From Nostoc sp. XA010 (GTDB taxonomy: Bacteria; Cyanobacteriota; Cyanobacteriia; Cyanobacteriales; Nostocaceae), in contig NZ_JAIVFX010000022.1 of the NCBI RefSeq assembly GCF_020829625.1, forward strand, positions 1 to 64,000: 64,000 nucleotides of DNA, given 5' to 3'. The notes under the pieces were generated by a model. That model ran no database searches, had not been told where the DNA came from, and saw nothing but the letters and a program-made list of their open reading frames with translations. Each line of letters begins with the position of its first letter. Position 1 is the stretch's first letter. Made by a program: the position numbers and the translations under genes. Positions 43,015 to 52,945 of the stretch are shown one piece after another.

Positions 43015-43224
43015 AATATAGGACTCATATTTGATTTTTGAACAAAACTCAGTACACCTTTATTCCTTCTTCCTAGTCCCCAGTCCCCAGTAAAGAGTCC
43101 CTTACCTCTACGAGTGATTCAGAAATCAAATCGGATTGCTATACTGCGTAGGTTTTGCCTAAAAAAGCACGTTTTATAGTCACCAAACCGATGTACTATA
43201 CAGATAAATTTACAAAAATAAACA

Positions 43225-43515
43225 ATGGTAGAACGCCCAATTAAGAAATCGGAACGTCAGTCCCAAGCAAGCACTGACAACAATTCCGAAAATACGGATT
43301 CTATACCTTCTATTGAATCCAACCCCAAAAGCTCAAAACCGAGCCGTAACCGCTCATCTGACAAAGGGAAAAAAGCATCCTATGGAGAAGAAAACAGGCA
43401 GCAAGGGAATCCTGCCCTAGCACGTGGCCCCAAACCGGTTAAACCTCCAGTTAAAGTCCAAACAGAAGAACTTGAAACCGAATCAGAACCTACTTCTGAG
43501 GAGTCTCAAGACTAA
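43225..43515 (+). CDS. Small disordered charged protein (96 aa)
   Basis: A 96-residue protein lacking hydrophobic segments, rich in Ser, Asn, Lys, Glu and Pro. It has a basic first half (SKPSRNRSSDKGKKASYGEE) and an acidic end (TEELETESEPTSEESQD). It is predicted to be intrinsically disordered. I do not recognise a function. The coding character is supported by a continuous, clearly biased composition with no alternative frame; the ribosome site is weak. It stands alone between tyrA and the DUF3122 gene. Confidence 0.65.
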   Translation: MVERPIKKSERQSQASTDNNSENTDSIPSIESNPKSSKPSRNRSSDKGKKASYGEENRQQGNPALARGPKPVKPPVKVQTEELETESEPTSEESQD

Positions 43516-43659
43516 ATATTACAAGTGTTGCGTGTGATGTGGGAAGCTATCAGCGTATGAAGACTGAGATTTCTGGCTTGAAGGCGGTTATTATACCCCA
43601 CATCACCATTGGTTTATTTTTATTGCTTTTAGATTAAACTTTACCATTGCAGAATAAAG

Positions 43660-44172
43660 TCAATCAATTTCTGTAACTAGCCATTGCCACTCAGTGACTA
43701 CAGTATTAGATATGTTGAGAAGCAATTGTTGCCCACTAGAAAGCGGCACATAGAGTTTGAGCGCATCAGTTGTTGGCAGTTTCGGTAAGATATCAGTTAA
43801 GTTATATTCGCCTACATTAGGGACGGGTGCATTTAGAGTATATGCATCCGATGCATTCAGCAATCTTCCTGTTGCTGTCTCAATCAACAATGGTTGGGGG
43901 TGAGCAATTTCAACAACACCCGGAAAAGCAACCAAGCGTAACCGCAACTTTTTTACCGGACTATTGTAACTCTGTTTGAACAGTAGGACTTGCCAAGCAT
44001 ATCCTTTTTCATCTTTGATAGATACTTGTGAGTGGTAGTGTAAGACACCAGGAGAATCATGGTGTTGACGCAGCAGTGCTTGTGCTGACTGCACACTCCA
44101 TCCACATCCAGTTAATGCCAGAAACACAACTAGGACACAACGCCAAAAATATTGTTGGAATTTTCGCTTCAT
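43660..44172 (-). CDS. DUF3122 family secreted protein
   Basis: A 170-residue cyanobacterial DUF3122 protein. It has a signal peptide (VLVVFLALTGCGWSVQSAQA); LTGC could alternatively be a lipobox. The mature part begins LLRQHHDSPGVLHYHSQVSI, the family hallmark, and has a beta-rich body with a LTDILPKLPTTDALKLYVPL segment. Function is unknown; location should be periplasmic. I start at ATG 44172; the frame has a further in-frame start 7 codons upstream but the added residues precede a normal basic signal-peptide n-region. Confidence 0.82.
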   Translation of the reverse strand: MKRKFQQYFWRCVLVVFLALTGCGWSVQSAQALLRQHHDSPGVLHYHSQVSIKDEKGYAWQVLLFKQSYNSPVKKLRLRLVAFPGVVEIAHPQPLLIETATGRLLNASDAYTLNAPVPNVGEYNLTDILPKLPTTDALKLYVPLSSGQQLLLNISNTVVTEWQWLVTEID

Positions 44173-44631
44173 CTGACATATTTTACAGCACAATTCAGGA
44201 GCAGATATAAGGACGCTTCCTGCTCCCTGCTCCCCTGCCCTAAAAGCAATGGGATATTTTTTTATTTGGAAGTCCTTTTGGTGTGCAAAGTTTTAGCCCC
44301 TTTTGTTAACCTACGGACTAGCATTTCTCTTGGTTACGGTTATACTGCCTTTATTGGTCGATTAAATCCACTGGGTATTATTGTATCTAAGTTACTAGTG
44401 CTACTTTGGTAGATAGGCGGTCAATTAGTGCAGATTAAATTGAGACTTTCTTTAGCTTTAGCTGGGATGTCTCAAGGTATTTTATTCTTTATTGTTTTAG
44501 CAAGATATATATTAATTTACAACCGAGTACGATTGATTGATATAACAGGGAAGCGGGGAATAAGAAGTAAGGGAACAGGGGAAGGCAGGTGGAGAGTAAT
44601 AACTAATGATTAATATTTAAGGAGATTTAAT
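44173..44631. other. Intergenic region with dispersed repeat
   Basis: Positions 44214-44275 are the inverted, uninterrupted copy of the repeat at 3894-3994. The rest is AT-rich. A 61-codon plus-strand frame at 44428-44613 has no ribosome site and runs into a GGGAA tract, so I do not call it. The promoter of the deacetylase gene must lie in the final part. Confidence 0.5.
44214..44275. repeat. Dispersed repeat, uninterrupted copy
   Basis: Inverse of the repeat at 3894-3994, but without the approximately 40-base palindrome nested there. Ends are GCTTCCTGCTCCC and TTTTATTTGGAAGTCC. Confidence 0.65.
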
Positions 44632-45552
44632 GTGTCTAATCGGAAATTATCGCTGTTACTAAAGGTAGTAACTGTTATATTGGCTGTTGGTGTAAGTAGT
44701 GTAAGTATTAGTCTGCTTGTAGGCATAACTAGATTTGACCAACTATTGGGAATTCAAAAGCCAAAAAGCGAGACCGCTAAAACGAGTTTAGATAGGGCAA
44801 TGAGTGCATCTGCTCAGTCTATCACCGCAGCTACAGTCCAGATGAATGAAGTACCAAAGCCTTTTAAGGGAACAATCATTTATCAAGCGAAACTAAAAGC
44901 AAATGAGAAAGTCATCGCCCTGACTTTTGATGATGGCCCTAGCCCCAAAAATACGGCGCAGATTTTAGAAATTTTGAAGAAAAATAATATCAAGGCGACA
45001 TTCTTCATGGTTGGGCAAATGGTGAAATATTTTCCCCAAGTTGCCAAGCAAGTGGCTGCTGATGGTCATGTAATTGGCAACCATACATGGCATCATTGGT
45101 ATTTTCAAATGGATGGAGCCACTGCATCTAGTGAAATTGATCGCACAGCAGACATCATCTACAAGACGACAGGTGAGAAAACGACTCTATTTCGTCCCCC
45201 CGGCGGCTTTCTGAATAATGGACTAGCCCAATACGCCAAAAATGAGAAGTACGTTGTCATGATGTGGTCAGAACAGTCAGGAGACGCTGAACGTCGTTCG
45301 CCTCAAGTGCCAATGCTGGTAAAAAATGTTCTGAAACAGGCAAAACCAGGCGCAATTGTACTGTTGCATGATGGGGGCGGTAATCGTTCTAAATCTGTCA
45401 AAGCTTTACCAGAAATGATTGCAGGTTTGAAGGCTCAAGGCTATCGATTTGTGACGATTCCCCAATTGCTGGAAATGCAAGCCCAAGAAGAAAGTGCGGT
45501 AACAGCAGTATCATTTGTGACCAAAAGTCATGAACATCCAAATCATCAGTAA
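44632..45552 (+). CDS. Polysaccharide deacetylase (NodB domain)
   Basis: A 306-residue carbohydrate esterase family 4 enzyme with an N-terminal membrane anchor (about 11-31), facing outside the plasma membrane. It removes acetyl groups from polymers such as peptidoglycan, chitin or exopolysaccharide. Motif 1 is TFDDGPS (Asp100-Asp101), and the metal site is His151 and His155 in HTWHH. RPPGG and IVLLHDGGGNRS supply the remaining motifs, so it should be active. It begins at GTG 44632 with AAGGAG eight bases before. It stands alone, and the substrate is unknown. Confidence 0.9.
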   Translation: MSNRKLSLLLKVVTVILAVGVSSVSISLLVGITRFDQLLGIQKPKSETAKTSLDRAMSASAQSITAATVQMNEVPKPFKGTIIYQAKLKANEKVIALTFDDGPSPKNTAQILEILKKNNIKATFFMVGQMVKYFPQVAKQVAADGHVIGNHTWHHWYFQMDGATASSEIDRTADIIYKTTGEKTTLFRPPGGFLNNGLAQYAKNEKYVVMMWSEQSGDAERRSPQVPMLVKNVLKQAKPGAIVLLHDGGGNRSKSVKALPEMIAGLKAQGYRFVTIPQLLEMQAQEESAVTAVSFVTKSHEHPNHQ

Positions 45553-45611
45553 TAGGCTACGGGTAGTTACACCTCTAATTTTGCTGACAATATTGGTCTA
45601 TCGTATTAATT

Positions 45612-45753
45612 TTATTGGGTTCGTAGTGCTCCCAAGTCAATTTCCATATCAGCCCCACCTGCATTAATCAATCCTCAATGGGTCATCTGTAATCAGCCAA
45701 CTTTCCTTTTCTAAACCTTTCTTAACTGCATAATGAAAAACATCTTTAGCCAT
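45612..45753 (-). pseudogene. xisH: xisH remnant (fdxN-element excision controlling factor)
   Basis: XisH is needed with XisF and XisI for excision of the fdxN DNA element in Anabaena heterocysts, and homologues are common in cyanobacteria. The minus strand begins MAKDVFHYAVKKGLEKESWL with TDDPLRI, the classical XisH start, then hits TAA after LRID. The next frame continues AGGADMEIDLGA, matching the following XisH strand, and stops after LRTQ. So the gene has a frameshift and is truncated to about 45 of 138 residues. No xisI is present. The identification comes from memory of the family and is strong for its first 45 residues. Confidence 0.72.
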
Positions 45754-46090
45754 TGAATTGCTAACATAATAATCTAAACGAACTATGCCTATTACTTTAG
45801 AGTATAGCAAGCCTGAAAAACCCTGTTGACACTTAATTTGGCACGTATTTATATAATGCTGTACTAAGTAAGCCGACGGGGAAATTTCCAACTATGTAAC
45901 GAACAACGAAGACCACAACTCTTCACCTTAAATTCTTTTCTTCCTCTGTGTCCTCTGCGCCTCTGCGGTTTATCATCATAGATGCTTAACTTCTATCAAC
46001 AACTAGCAAAAACCTTAAAAAAGATGCTGTAGTTTTAGCCACAGGAAATAGCAGTTAGTATCTGTGCTGGACTTCTTTCTCTGGAAAAAT
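45754..46090. other. Intergenic region, no feature seen
   Basis: AT-rich sequence between the xisH remnant and the oxygenase gene. It includes a CTTTCTCTTCCTCTGTGTCCTCTGCGCC-like low-complexity pyrimidine tract near 45940, common in Nostoc. I find no gene or clear structure. Confidence 0.4.
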
Positions 46091-46678
46091 CTAAAAATAT
46101 TTCAATTGACGGTACATAATATCTGAGCGTAAAACGTACTTTCGTCCTTGGATAATAGGAGCGCCTTCATGTACTAGGTCATGGACAAAACACAAAACCA
46201 TGCCTGTTACTGGAATCACAGCGACATTAGGTAAATCTTCATAGTATCGCAGAGAAAGATGAAAAAGGGTATCACCCCCTTCAAAACCTTCATTAAGGTA
46301 AATCATGAAAGTCAATAAACTTTCCTCACCGTTAGGTCGCCGATAAGAAGCATCATGATGAAGCGCAAATCTCTGACCTGGGTCATAGCGATAGAAACGA
46401 AAACGTTCATTCAGTCCAACTGCTTGCCATCTGCCAATGGTACTGGGTATACAATTTGATACACGTTGCCATAAATCAAAAGCCCGTTCCTGGTCATCTA
46501 GGATGACACGCTGATTATTGCGGATGTCGGGACGTATTTCAAAACCTCGGATGGTATTAATAGGAGCATCTGTATAACCAATGTTTTCGGTTAAAGCAAT
46601 ATACTCAGCACATTCTTCTGGTGAAAGAATATTGTCTAACGTGAAAATTTCGTTGCCAAGCAAATTTTTCTTGGTCAT
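46091..46678 (-). CDS. 2-oxoglutarate/Fe(II) oxygenase, prolyl-4-hydroxylase-like
   Basis: A 195-residue member of the 2OG-Fe(II) dioxygenase superfamily. The iron-binding triad reads HHD (in RFALHHDASYRR) and the distal His in LVHEGAPIIQGRKYVLRSDIMY, where the Arg/Lys binds 2-oxoglutarate. LLTFMIYLNEGFEGGDTLF is the typical core. The C-terminal half is the catalytic jelly roll; the N-terminus (FTLDNILSPEECAEYI) is the usual opening strand. The substrate is unknown; related bacterial proteins hydroxylate proline or act on small molecules. It is a lone gene with tamB upstream on the same strand. Confidence 0.87.
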   Translation of the reverse strand: MTKKNLLGNEIFTLDNILSPEECAEYIALTENIGYTDAPINTIRGFEIRPDIRNNQRVILDDQERAFDLWQRVSNCIPSTIGRWQAVGLNERFRFYRYDPGQRFALHHDASYRRPNGEESLLTFMIYLNEGFEGGDTLFHLSLRYYEDLPNVAVIPVTGMVLCFVHDLVHEGAPIIQGRKYVLRSDIMYRQLKYF

Positions 46679-47004
46679 GGTTGAGCCTATTAAAATTTAA
46701 GTTTTCTGATGGTGTAAACTAACCATTTGTTTTGAAAATCACAGTTAGTTTCCATAATCTATTTTCAAACTATAACCCCAGCATTACCGAGATATCCTCC
46801 CGCAGTTGTTTAATCTGTTTCAAATCTTTACATACAATCTAAAAGATTTCATAATGCGACACCTCATAGCTCTAACCCTACAATCGCAAGCACACGCGAT
46901 CATAGGGTTTTTTATAAAAATTTTGGCTGAAAATCCCAAAATGAAAACATAAAAACCCAAAAACTTTTTAGGTTCTAATGTCTTTTAAGTTGGGACATCG
47001 CCTT
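46679..47004. other. Intergenic region with an orphan terminator
   Basis: Between two minus-strand genes, about 326 bases, mostly AT-rich. A strong plus-strand terminator lies at 46874-46915 although no plus-strand gene precedes it. The minus-strand tamB transcript has no U-run at this stem. Confidence 0.5.
46874..46915 (+). terminator. Rho-independent terminator without an obvious gene
   Basis: Stem AACCCTACAATCGC / GCGATCATAGGGTT (two mismatches) with an eight-base loop, followed by TTTTTT on the plus strand. It may end an unannotated small RNA. Confidence 0.55.
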
Positions 47005-50000
47005 CTAAAATCTAGTTTCATACTCAACTTGGAATTGATTTTCATCCCCTAAATTAGTTGAGCCTCGCATCAAAATTTCATCATTGAGTCGATAAAGCAC
47101 GTTATAACGGAAAGACTCATCTGTAGATAAAGGTCGTGATAAAGAGGCAGAGAAATTTCTATTAATGTTAAACACGCCCTCTGCTGATAAATTCAAAACT
47201 GAAGCTGTTGTTGTTTCATTACTAGTGGTTGGGGTGGGAAATATCCGAAATTCGCTGAAACCAACAGCCTGTCCGATCGCAGTAATAGTTCCTTGCAAAC
47301 CACCTAAAATGGTAGAGCTAGCGAAATTAGTCAGCCCTTGTCCTGCATCTGCTTGACCGAAGGAATTCAAAATCGAGCCACCCAGTAAACCAACTATTTC
47401 TCCTTTACTACGACTAGGTTCACTTGTCAACTCTAGATTCTTGCCTAATTCACTAGCTGGGCCATTGACCCTGGCTTGAACGGTAACGGTACGTAAAGTC
47501 CCGAAGTTGCTAGCAGAAACATCGCTGACTTCAGCAGACAATGGTGATTCCAAAATTTGACTGTTCCTTGCTGATGCTTCCGGTACAATTGCGGTAAGTC
47601 GGACATCCAAAGTAGGATCAAGTCCTTGACTTGGACTAAACCGCGCAGTTTGTTCGTAGCCTCGCGCCAAGGTAAACTCAGTCGAAAATATGCTGAGTCG
47701 TCCTCCTGTCAAACGAATCACTCCTTGAGGAAGCGGCTTGGCTAATGTACCATTAATCGTCAAGCCACCTTTGGCGTCAAAGCTTAATATCGGCTGACTG
47801 AAGGCGGCTCCTCCTGGTACAAAGTCGAGTAGTGATTGACTGGTAATACGAACATTATCGTCTAAACTTAATCTTAAATCTGCAAACTGTATAGGTAAAT
47901 TGGGTGGAGTTACTGCACTAGCGTTAGTATCTGCTGTAGTCACTGGGCTAGCATTAGTATCTGCTGTAGGTGTAAGATTAACTTTAACTTCTTCTCTATC
48001 TATAATGTTAGTGTTAGTTTGATCTGTAGCTGCTGATTTTGTCTTAGCAGTATTACTTCCAATAATTACCTGACCATCACTTAGCTGAATATCTCCACCA
48101 ATTACAGGTTTTAATGCTGTTCCGCGAATTACAACATCGCCGCCTACACCGCCTTGATACAGTCCTTCAAGCTTAAAATTGAGTTTGTCTGCTATTGATA
48201 CTGTCAGGGGATTCGCTAGGGCTTGCTGAGGATCAAAAATTGGCAGGATACCTGATGCATTTATTTGCCCCTTATTGTAAGTGCCTTGGATACCTTGGAC
48301 ATTCACTGTATTGCCATTAAATTGCGCTGTCCCGGTGACATTCGTTAGGGGTTCAGATAAGGCTTCAGCACGAAAAGTTGCATTGTTGAGTGTGGCATTT
48401 CCGTTAATAATTGGTTCGTTTAAAGTACCCCGAACGTTTAAATCTACTTGTCCTTGACCGTCTACCCAAGCGACTTGATTGTTAGTAAATAGGTTTAACA
48501 GTGCCAACCCTTCATTATTCACGCTGGCGTTGATGCTGATTTGATTACTATCTGGTTGCACTTTAGCAAAAGGCAAAGCAGCAGGTACGCTACCTGTAAT
48601 TGCAACTGGTTGGGTTCCAGTAACTAACAAAGTACTGTCAAAATTCAAGCGAGCATTGTTGTAGTCAAAGTTTACCTGTCCTGTTTGCACAGGTTGCTTG
48701 TTGAGAGTCGCATTAGCCAGTGTCACTTGTCCTTGCGCTCTGGGATCTTGTAAACTACCTCCCAAAGTGGCATCAGCATTGACATTACCAGTGATATCTA
48801 TAGGGTATTTTTCGATAAAAGGTTGTAAAAGCGATAGAGGTAGACTTGCTACATTCAATTTTCCAGATAGCTCAGTTCCTAACTGTCCGGTAAAAGCCAC
48901 CAGTCCTTGATTTATCCCGACACTCAAGGGCGAAAGTGTGACGACACCATCAGCAAAATTGCCTTGAGCAACGACTTGATTAATGGAATATTCACCCCAT
49001 TGCCAATTAGCACCTTGGAAATTAAAGCCGACATTTAACCCAGATTTTAACGAGCCATTACCTGAAATTCCTCCGCTCAAAACACCCGTTAATTCTGCAA
49101 GGGTGGGTAAAGATGCGTCTTTTTTGGTTTCTTGCTGCTGTTGTTTTGCTATCGATGTTGCAATATTTGAGAAATATGCTAACTGTGTTTTTAAATCTGC
49201 ATTGGGCAAACTGACAGGCTCGGTATCAAGTACTTCTGCTCCAGCCAACTTCGGAGGCTGCAACCCGGTACTAAAGTCTTTAAAATCAAAGATATTAAAC
49301 GCTTGTAAAAGTCTCTCAATTTTGGCTTGGTCTAAATTAGCTTGGAATTGAAATTGCGGGTCATTCCCTGTTTTTACATTTCCACTGAGGGCGATGTTGG
49401 TATCTGCAATCCGCAATTGACCATTAGTCAAGTTAGCACTACCATCAGCATAATTGATGCTGCCGCGAAATTCATCTGCTGCAACTCTGGCAATACGAGG
49501 CGCTGCGATCGCAACGTCTCCCGCAATGGCATAATTATTCAGATTAACAACTAAATTCCCCGATAGTTGTCCCGCCAAAGGTTTCAATTGATTGTTAGGT
49601 AAAAAGCCGCCAACCAAAGCTATAGGAAACTCTTGAGCGTTGATGAGCAAGTTCTCTCCCTCAGTTCTACCTGTGGTAACTGCGCCACCCCGCTTGACTA
49701 AAAATGAAGTCGGACGATAATCTGCACCTACGTTAAGTGCAATCCTATCTTGCTTCCCGGCTAATCGCAGACTTGCCCCTTGTCCGCCTTGAAAATTCAC
49801 GTTTCCAGTTAAAAGTGGGTCAAACTTCAAGCTACTCACATTGAAATTCCGCAGCCGGATATTACCATTGGCTTGAGGTACATCTGGAGTACCTGTAACT
49901 TGCCCATTAAAATCAAGTAATCCCGCTAATGCTACGTCTCCAGGAACTTGAAAGCCAGTATTTTTTAAGTTGAAATTCTGCGCTAGTACATTTAAATTAA

Positions 50001-52362
50001 ATCCGGCAATTTGGGGTGCGCCATTTGGTGGAGACTGGATAGCGATCGCACCATTAGCACTCAATCCTGGGGTACTTGCGTTTTCAACGATAATCTGCTG
50101 TCCATTCCACTGAAATTGAGCTGTAAGCGGTTTTGCCAGCAGTGCTACCCCTTGGGAAAGGCGGATTTGTCCACCAGCGCGAATATCTGCAAGCTGGAAA
50201 GATTGTGTTGTGCCTGCTAACTGAAGATTGCTATTAAGCCGTCCTCGCAGTTGTGGTGAGAATCGATTAAGTTCAATTTGGGAAGTGTTGACAACTCCTT
50301 GCCAGCGTTCTTGTGCAAGTTGACCACTAGCTCTAATTGTCCCACCTGCGACGTTCAAAACCGCATCGGGGAAAATGATCCTCTCTCCTTGTTTGGCAAC
50401 AACAACTCGTCCCGTAGTGGGATAGGTGGCTTCCGGCGCTTGCACCCGCGCTACTGTTTGCAGATTGTTCAGAGTGCCAGAAATATTAGCATTTGCTGAT
50501 ACATTTCCAATGGTAATGGAGGGTGAGGAGTTGTATGCTCTTGCGATCGCATCTCCTGGTAAATTTTGTGCTTGGACATTCAACGCTACCCTACCTTGGG
50601 GTGCAAGCTGAAGTTGACCACTGGCTGTTACTTGCCCTCCCACCTCTGGATTTGCTTGAACGCTAGCAACATTTACGTTTAATGGGCTACCTAGAGAGCC
50701 AGAAACTTTTGCGTTTGCAGATATACCTCCAATATTAAGCGGAGTTGAGATACCGTAACCTTGAGCGATCGCATTTCCTGGTAAACCTTGAGCTTGAATA
50801 CCTAAAGCTACTTGACCTTGAGGTGCTAGTTGAACTTGACCACTGGCGGTAATTCTTCCCCCTGTTGGCGGCGTTACTTGAACACTGGAAACATCAAGTT
50901 TCAAGGGTTGTTTGCCAAGTGAACCGGTAACTTCTGCTTTTGCTGAAATATTGCCAACTGCGATCGGTAGAGCAACACCGTAGTTACGCGCTAATATATC
51001 CCCGGATACACCATCAACTTGAGCATTAAAGATTACATTATCTTTGGCTCCGATATTAGCTTGACCGCCTCCTGTGATTTGACCACCTGCTGCGGGGACT
51101 ATTTTGAGATTGGAGACAGCAATTTGAGATGCAGTTTGAGATACATTCAAGCGGAAGTCACTATTGACGGCTGTGAAGAGAACGCGATCAACTTGAATAG
51201 GTTTTGTATTGCTTAATGTACCGTTAACGACTGGTTGCTCTAATGCGCCGCCTACCTTAATATTTGCTTGAACTTCGCCACTAGCTGGGACTGACGAATT
51301 TATATTTAGCGTGTCTAAGATATTTTTCGCGCTAACAGGTTTTATTTGAGCAGAGACATTAAAACCTGTTTGGGTATTAATTGTTCCATTAGCCACAATA
51401 GGAACTTTGCCAAAGTTCGTATTCAGATTTTCTAAAGAAACTGTCTGACCTTGAAATAGAAATCTGCCATTAAAATTAGAAACTTGCTGAGGAATCTTGG
51501 GAATTTTAGCAATGATTTGATTAGCCGTAGCTGTTCCTGTAACGGCTATTTCTGACAGCTTGGGTGGAATTTGAACGCCTAATTCAGCATCTAAACGCCC
51601 TGCTTGCAAGGCGATTGGCAACTCAATTAATCGACTTATATCAGATGCTTGTAAATTTTGTGCTTGCAGTTTGAGGTTAGTTTTTTGAGCTTTTGTTTGT
51701 GTCTCACCAACGATTTTAACTGCGCCTCCCCTAGCGAGTTGACCATTGATGTCATAACCAATTCGTTGATTTTGATCAAAAAATCGGGCAATACCACCAA
51801 ATTGATTTAATATTACTGACCCTTTCGGTCTAGTTGCCCCGGAAGCTGGCGATAACTCTACATTCCCATCTTGAATTTGAAGTGTCTCCAACTCAGTTTG
51901 AATAGCACCTTTTCCTTCCGCAGCCTTGATTTGGGCTGCAACCCAGCGACCATCCTGATCCTGTTGGATGTAAACATTGGGTTGAACTAACGTGACATTT
52001 AATGCAAGTTTTCGGGTAAGGATGAGTTGTAAGGGCGAGAACTGCACATCTAAAGCTTTTGCTACTACCTGATCTGGATCGGTGGAAGTTGCTGGTATTG
52101 ATAGAGAGCTAAATCTTAGACTATTTAGTGAAAAACGTTCAACTTTCCCTACTTTAACTGGACGCCCAAGCAATTGTTCGAGATTTTGCTGTACTAATGG
52201 CGCTAAATCTTTATATACATAGCTTCTAGCCCACCAAGCACCGATTGCAATTCCAACCAGCAAAACGACACCGAAAGCCAAACTGGTACGTCCTAAGAGG
52301 AGGAGCCATAAACGACGATTATGTGGTTTCTGGTTATTTTCTGAATTTGGAGAGTGCGTCAT
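47005..52362 (-). CDS. tamB: TamB-family translocation/assembly protein
   Basis: A very large protein (1785 residues) of the TamB/DUF490 family. Such proteins span the periplasm as a beta-taco tube and help lipid transport to, or assembly of, the outer membrane. An N-terminal signal anchor (about 19-46, LGRTSLAFGVVLLVGIAIG) precedes a repetitive beta region with AsmA-like segments. The C-terminal domain (about 1330-1785) has the family pattern GGLTINGTLAKPLPQGVIRLTGGRLSIFST, ending LGDENQFQVEYETRF. Repeated modules (VASVQANPEVGGQVTASGQLQLAPQGRV) are visible. The length is in the upper normal range for cyanobacterial members, and no frameshift is seen. TamA-type partners are not in the window. 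Confidence 0.93.
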   Translation of the reverse strand: MTHSPNSENNQKPHNRRLWLLLLGRTSLAFGVVLLVGIAIGAWWARSYVYKDLAPLVQQNLEQLLGRPVKVGKVERFSLNSLRFSSLSIPATSTDPDQVVAKALDVQFSPLQLILTRKLALNVTLVQPNVYIQQDQDGRWVAAQIKAAEGKGAIQTELETLQIQDGNVELSPASGATRPKGSVILNQFGGIARFFDQNQRIGYDINGQLARGGAVKIVGETQTKAQKTNLKLQAQNLQASDISRLIELPIALQAGRLDAELGVQIPPKLSEIAVTGTATANQIIAKIPKIPQQVSNFNGRFLFQGQTVSLENLNTNFGKVPIVANGTINTQTGFNVSAQIKPVSAKNILDTLNINSSVPASGEVQANIKVGGALEQPVVNGTLSNTKPIQVDRVLFTAVNSDFRLNVSQTASQIAVSNLKIVPAAGGQITGGGQANIGAKDNVIFNAQVDGVSGDILARNYGVALPIAVGNISAKAEVTGSLGKQPLKLDVSSVQVTPPTGGRITASGQVQLAPQGQVALGIQAQGLPGNAIAQGYGISTPLNIGGISANAKVSGSLGSPLNVNVASVQANPEVGGQVTASGQLQLAPQGRVALNVQAQNLPGDAIARAYNSSPSITIGNVSANANISGTLNNLQTVARVQAPEATYPTTGRVVVAKQGERIIFPDAVLNVAGGTIRASGQLAQERWQGVVNTSQIELNRFSPQLRGRLNSNLQLAGTTQSFQLADIRAGGQIRLSQGVALLAKPLTAQFQWNGQQIIVENASTPGLSANGAIAIQSPPNGAPQIAGFNLNVLAQNFNLKNTGFQVPGDVALAGLLDFNGQVTGTPDVPQANGNIRLRNFNVSSLKFDPLLTGNVNFQGGQGASLRLAGKQDRIALNVGADYRPTSFLVKRGGAVTTGRTEGENLLINAQEFPIALVGGFLPNNQLKPLAGQLSGNLVVNLNNYAIAGDVAIAAPRIARVAADEFRGSINYADGSANLTNGQLRIADTNIALSGNVKTGNDPQFQFQANLDQAKIERLLQAFNIFDFKDFSTGLQPPKLAGAEVLDTEPVSLPNADLKTQLAYFSNIATSIAKQQQQETKKDASLPTLAELTGVLSGGISGNGSLKSGLNVGFNFQGANWQWGEYSINQVVAQGNFADGVVTLSPLSVGINQGLVAFTGQLGTELSGKLNVASLPLSLLQPFIEKYPIDITGNVNADATLGGSLQDPRAQGQVTLANATLNKQPVQTGQVNFDYNNARLNFDSTLLVTGTQPVAITGSVPAALPFAKVQPDSNQISINASVNNEGLALLNLFTNNQVAWVDGQGQVDLNVRGTLNEPIINGNATLNNATFRAEALSEPLTNVTGTAQFNGNTVNVQGIQGTYNKGQINASGILPIFDPQQALANPLTVSIADKLNFKLEGLYQGGVGGDVVIRGTALKPVIGGDIQLSDGQVIIGSNTAKTKSAATDQTNTNIIDREEVKVNLTPTADTNASPVTTADTNASAVTPPNLPIQFADLRLSLDDNVRITSQSLLDFVPGGAAFSQPILSFDAKGGLTINGTLAKPLPQGVIRLTGGRLSIFSTEFTLARGYEQTARFSPSQGLDPTLDVRLTAIVPEASARNSQILESPLSAEVSDVSASNFGTLRTVTVQARVNGPASELGKNLELTSEPSRSKGEIVGLLGGSILNSFGQADAGQGLTNFASSTILGGLQGTITAIGQAVGFSEFRIFPTPTTSNETTTASVLNLSAEGVFNINRNFSASLSRPLSTDESFRYNVLYRLNDEILMRGSTNLGDENQFQVEYETRF

Positions 52363-52945
52363 TATCGTTACAGTACTTTTATCTGGAATAAGCCAAGAGG
52401 CAGGCTAGTAGTAGTTTTATCAGCCAGTTCCATGTGGCTTTTTAATATATTTTGAGTAACAATTTTCCCAAAATTAGTTGTTCTCGCCTTTCAATCTGGA
52501 GATTTTATCTAGAGTATGGTACTTAATTAGCACTTCGTCAATCTGAGCAGTAATTAGGTTAATTCTCTGCTTCACCTTTTGAAAGTCTATAGTCATCCAA
52601 ATAGCTGTCTGACAAATTTTGTCTCCTTTTTGTTAGCCAAAATATATGATTCTATGTCTTTTCCCACAATATTAATATTGCCATCAACTATCTTTTTGTA
52701 TAAATAATTGATATCTTTAGATAGATTTTATTTGTTTAATACTATACATCAAAGTTTAGGTAATAAATCATTGAAGATTAAACTACTACATGAAAATTAC
52801 TGTATGTAGAGCTATTAGACATTAACACGACAGAGATATATCAGGAACGGCATAATTTTGGGTAACAACAGACTACTAACAAAATTCCCGGCTTCTCTAA
52901 GAAGCCGGGAATCAAAGCATTTCGATTACTCTTTCGCAAACCCAA
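52363..52945. other. Intergenic region upstream of tamB
   Basis: AT-rich, with no gene. It carries a strong hairpin at 52885-52911 that ends the minus-strand gene 52946-53143. The tamB promoter should lie within 52363-52800, but no boxes are convincing. Confidence 0.5.
52885..52911 (-). terminator. Rho-independent terminator
   Basis: Perfect 12-bp stem TTCCCGGCTTCT / AGAAGCCGGGAA with a three-base loop. On the minus strand it is followed by TTTTG. It terminates the small gene at 52946-53143. Confidence 0.82.

Noticed and set aside
44428..44613. 61-codon membrane-like ORF before the deacetylase
   Set aside because: It lacks a ribosome site and its end is read from a G/A-rich repeat, so a real product is unlikely.
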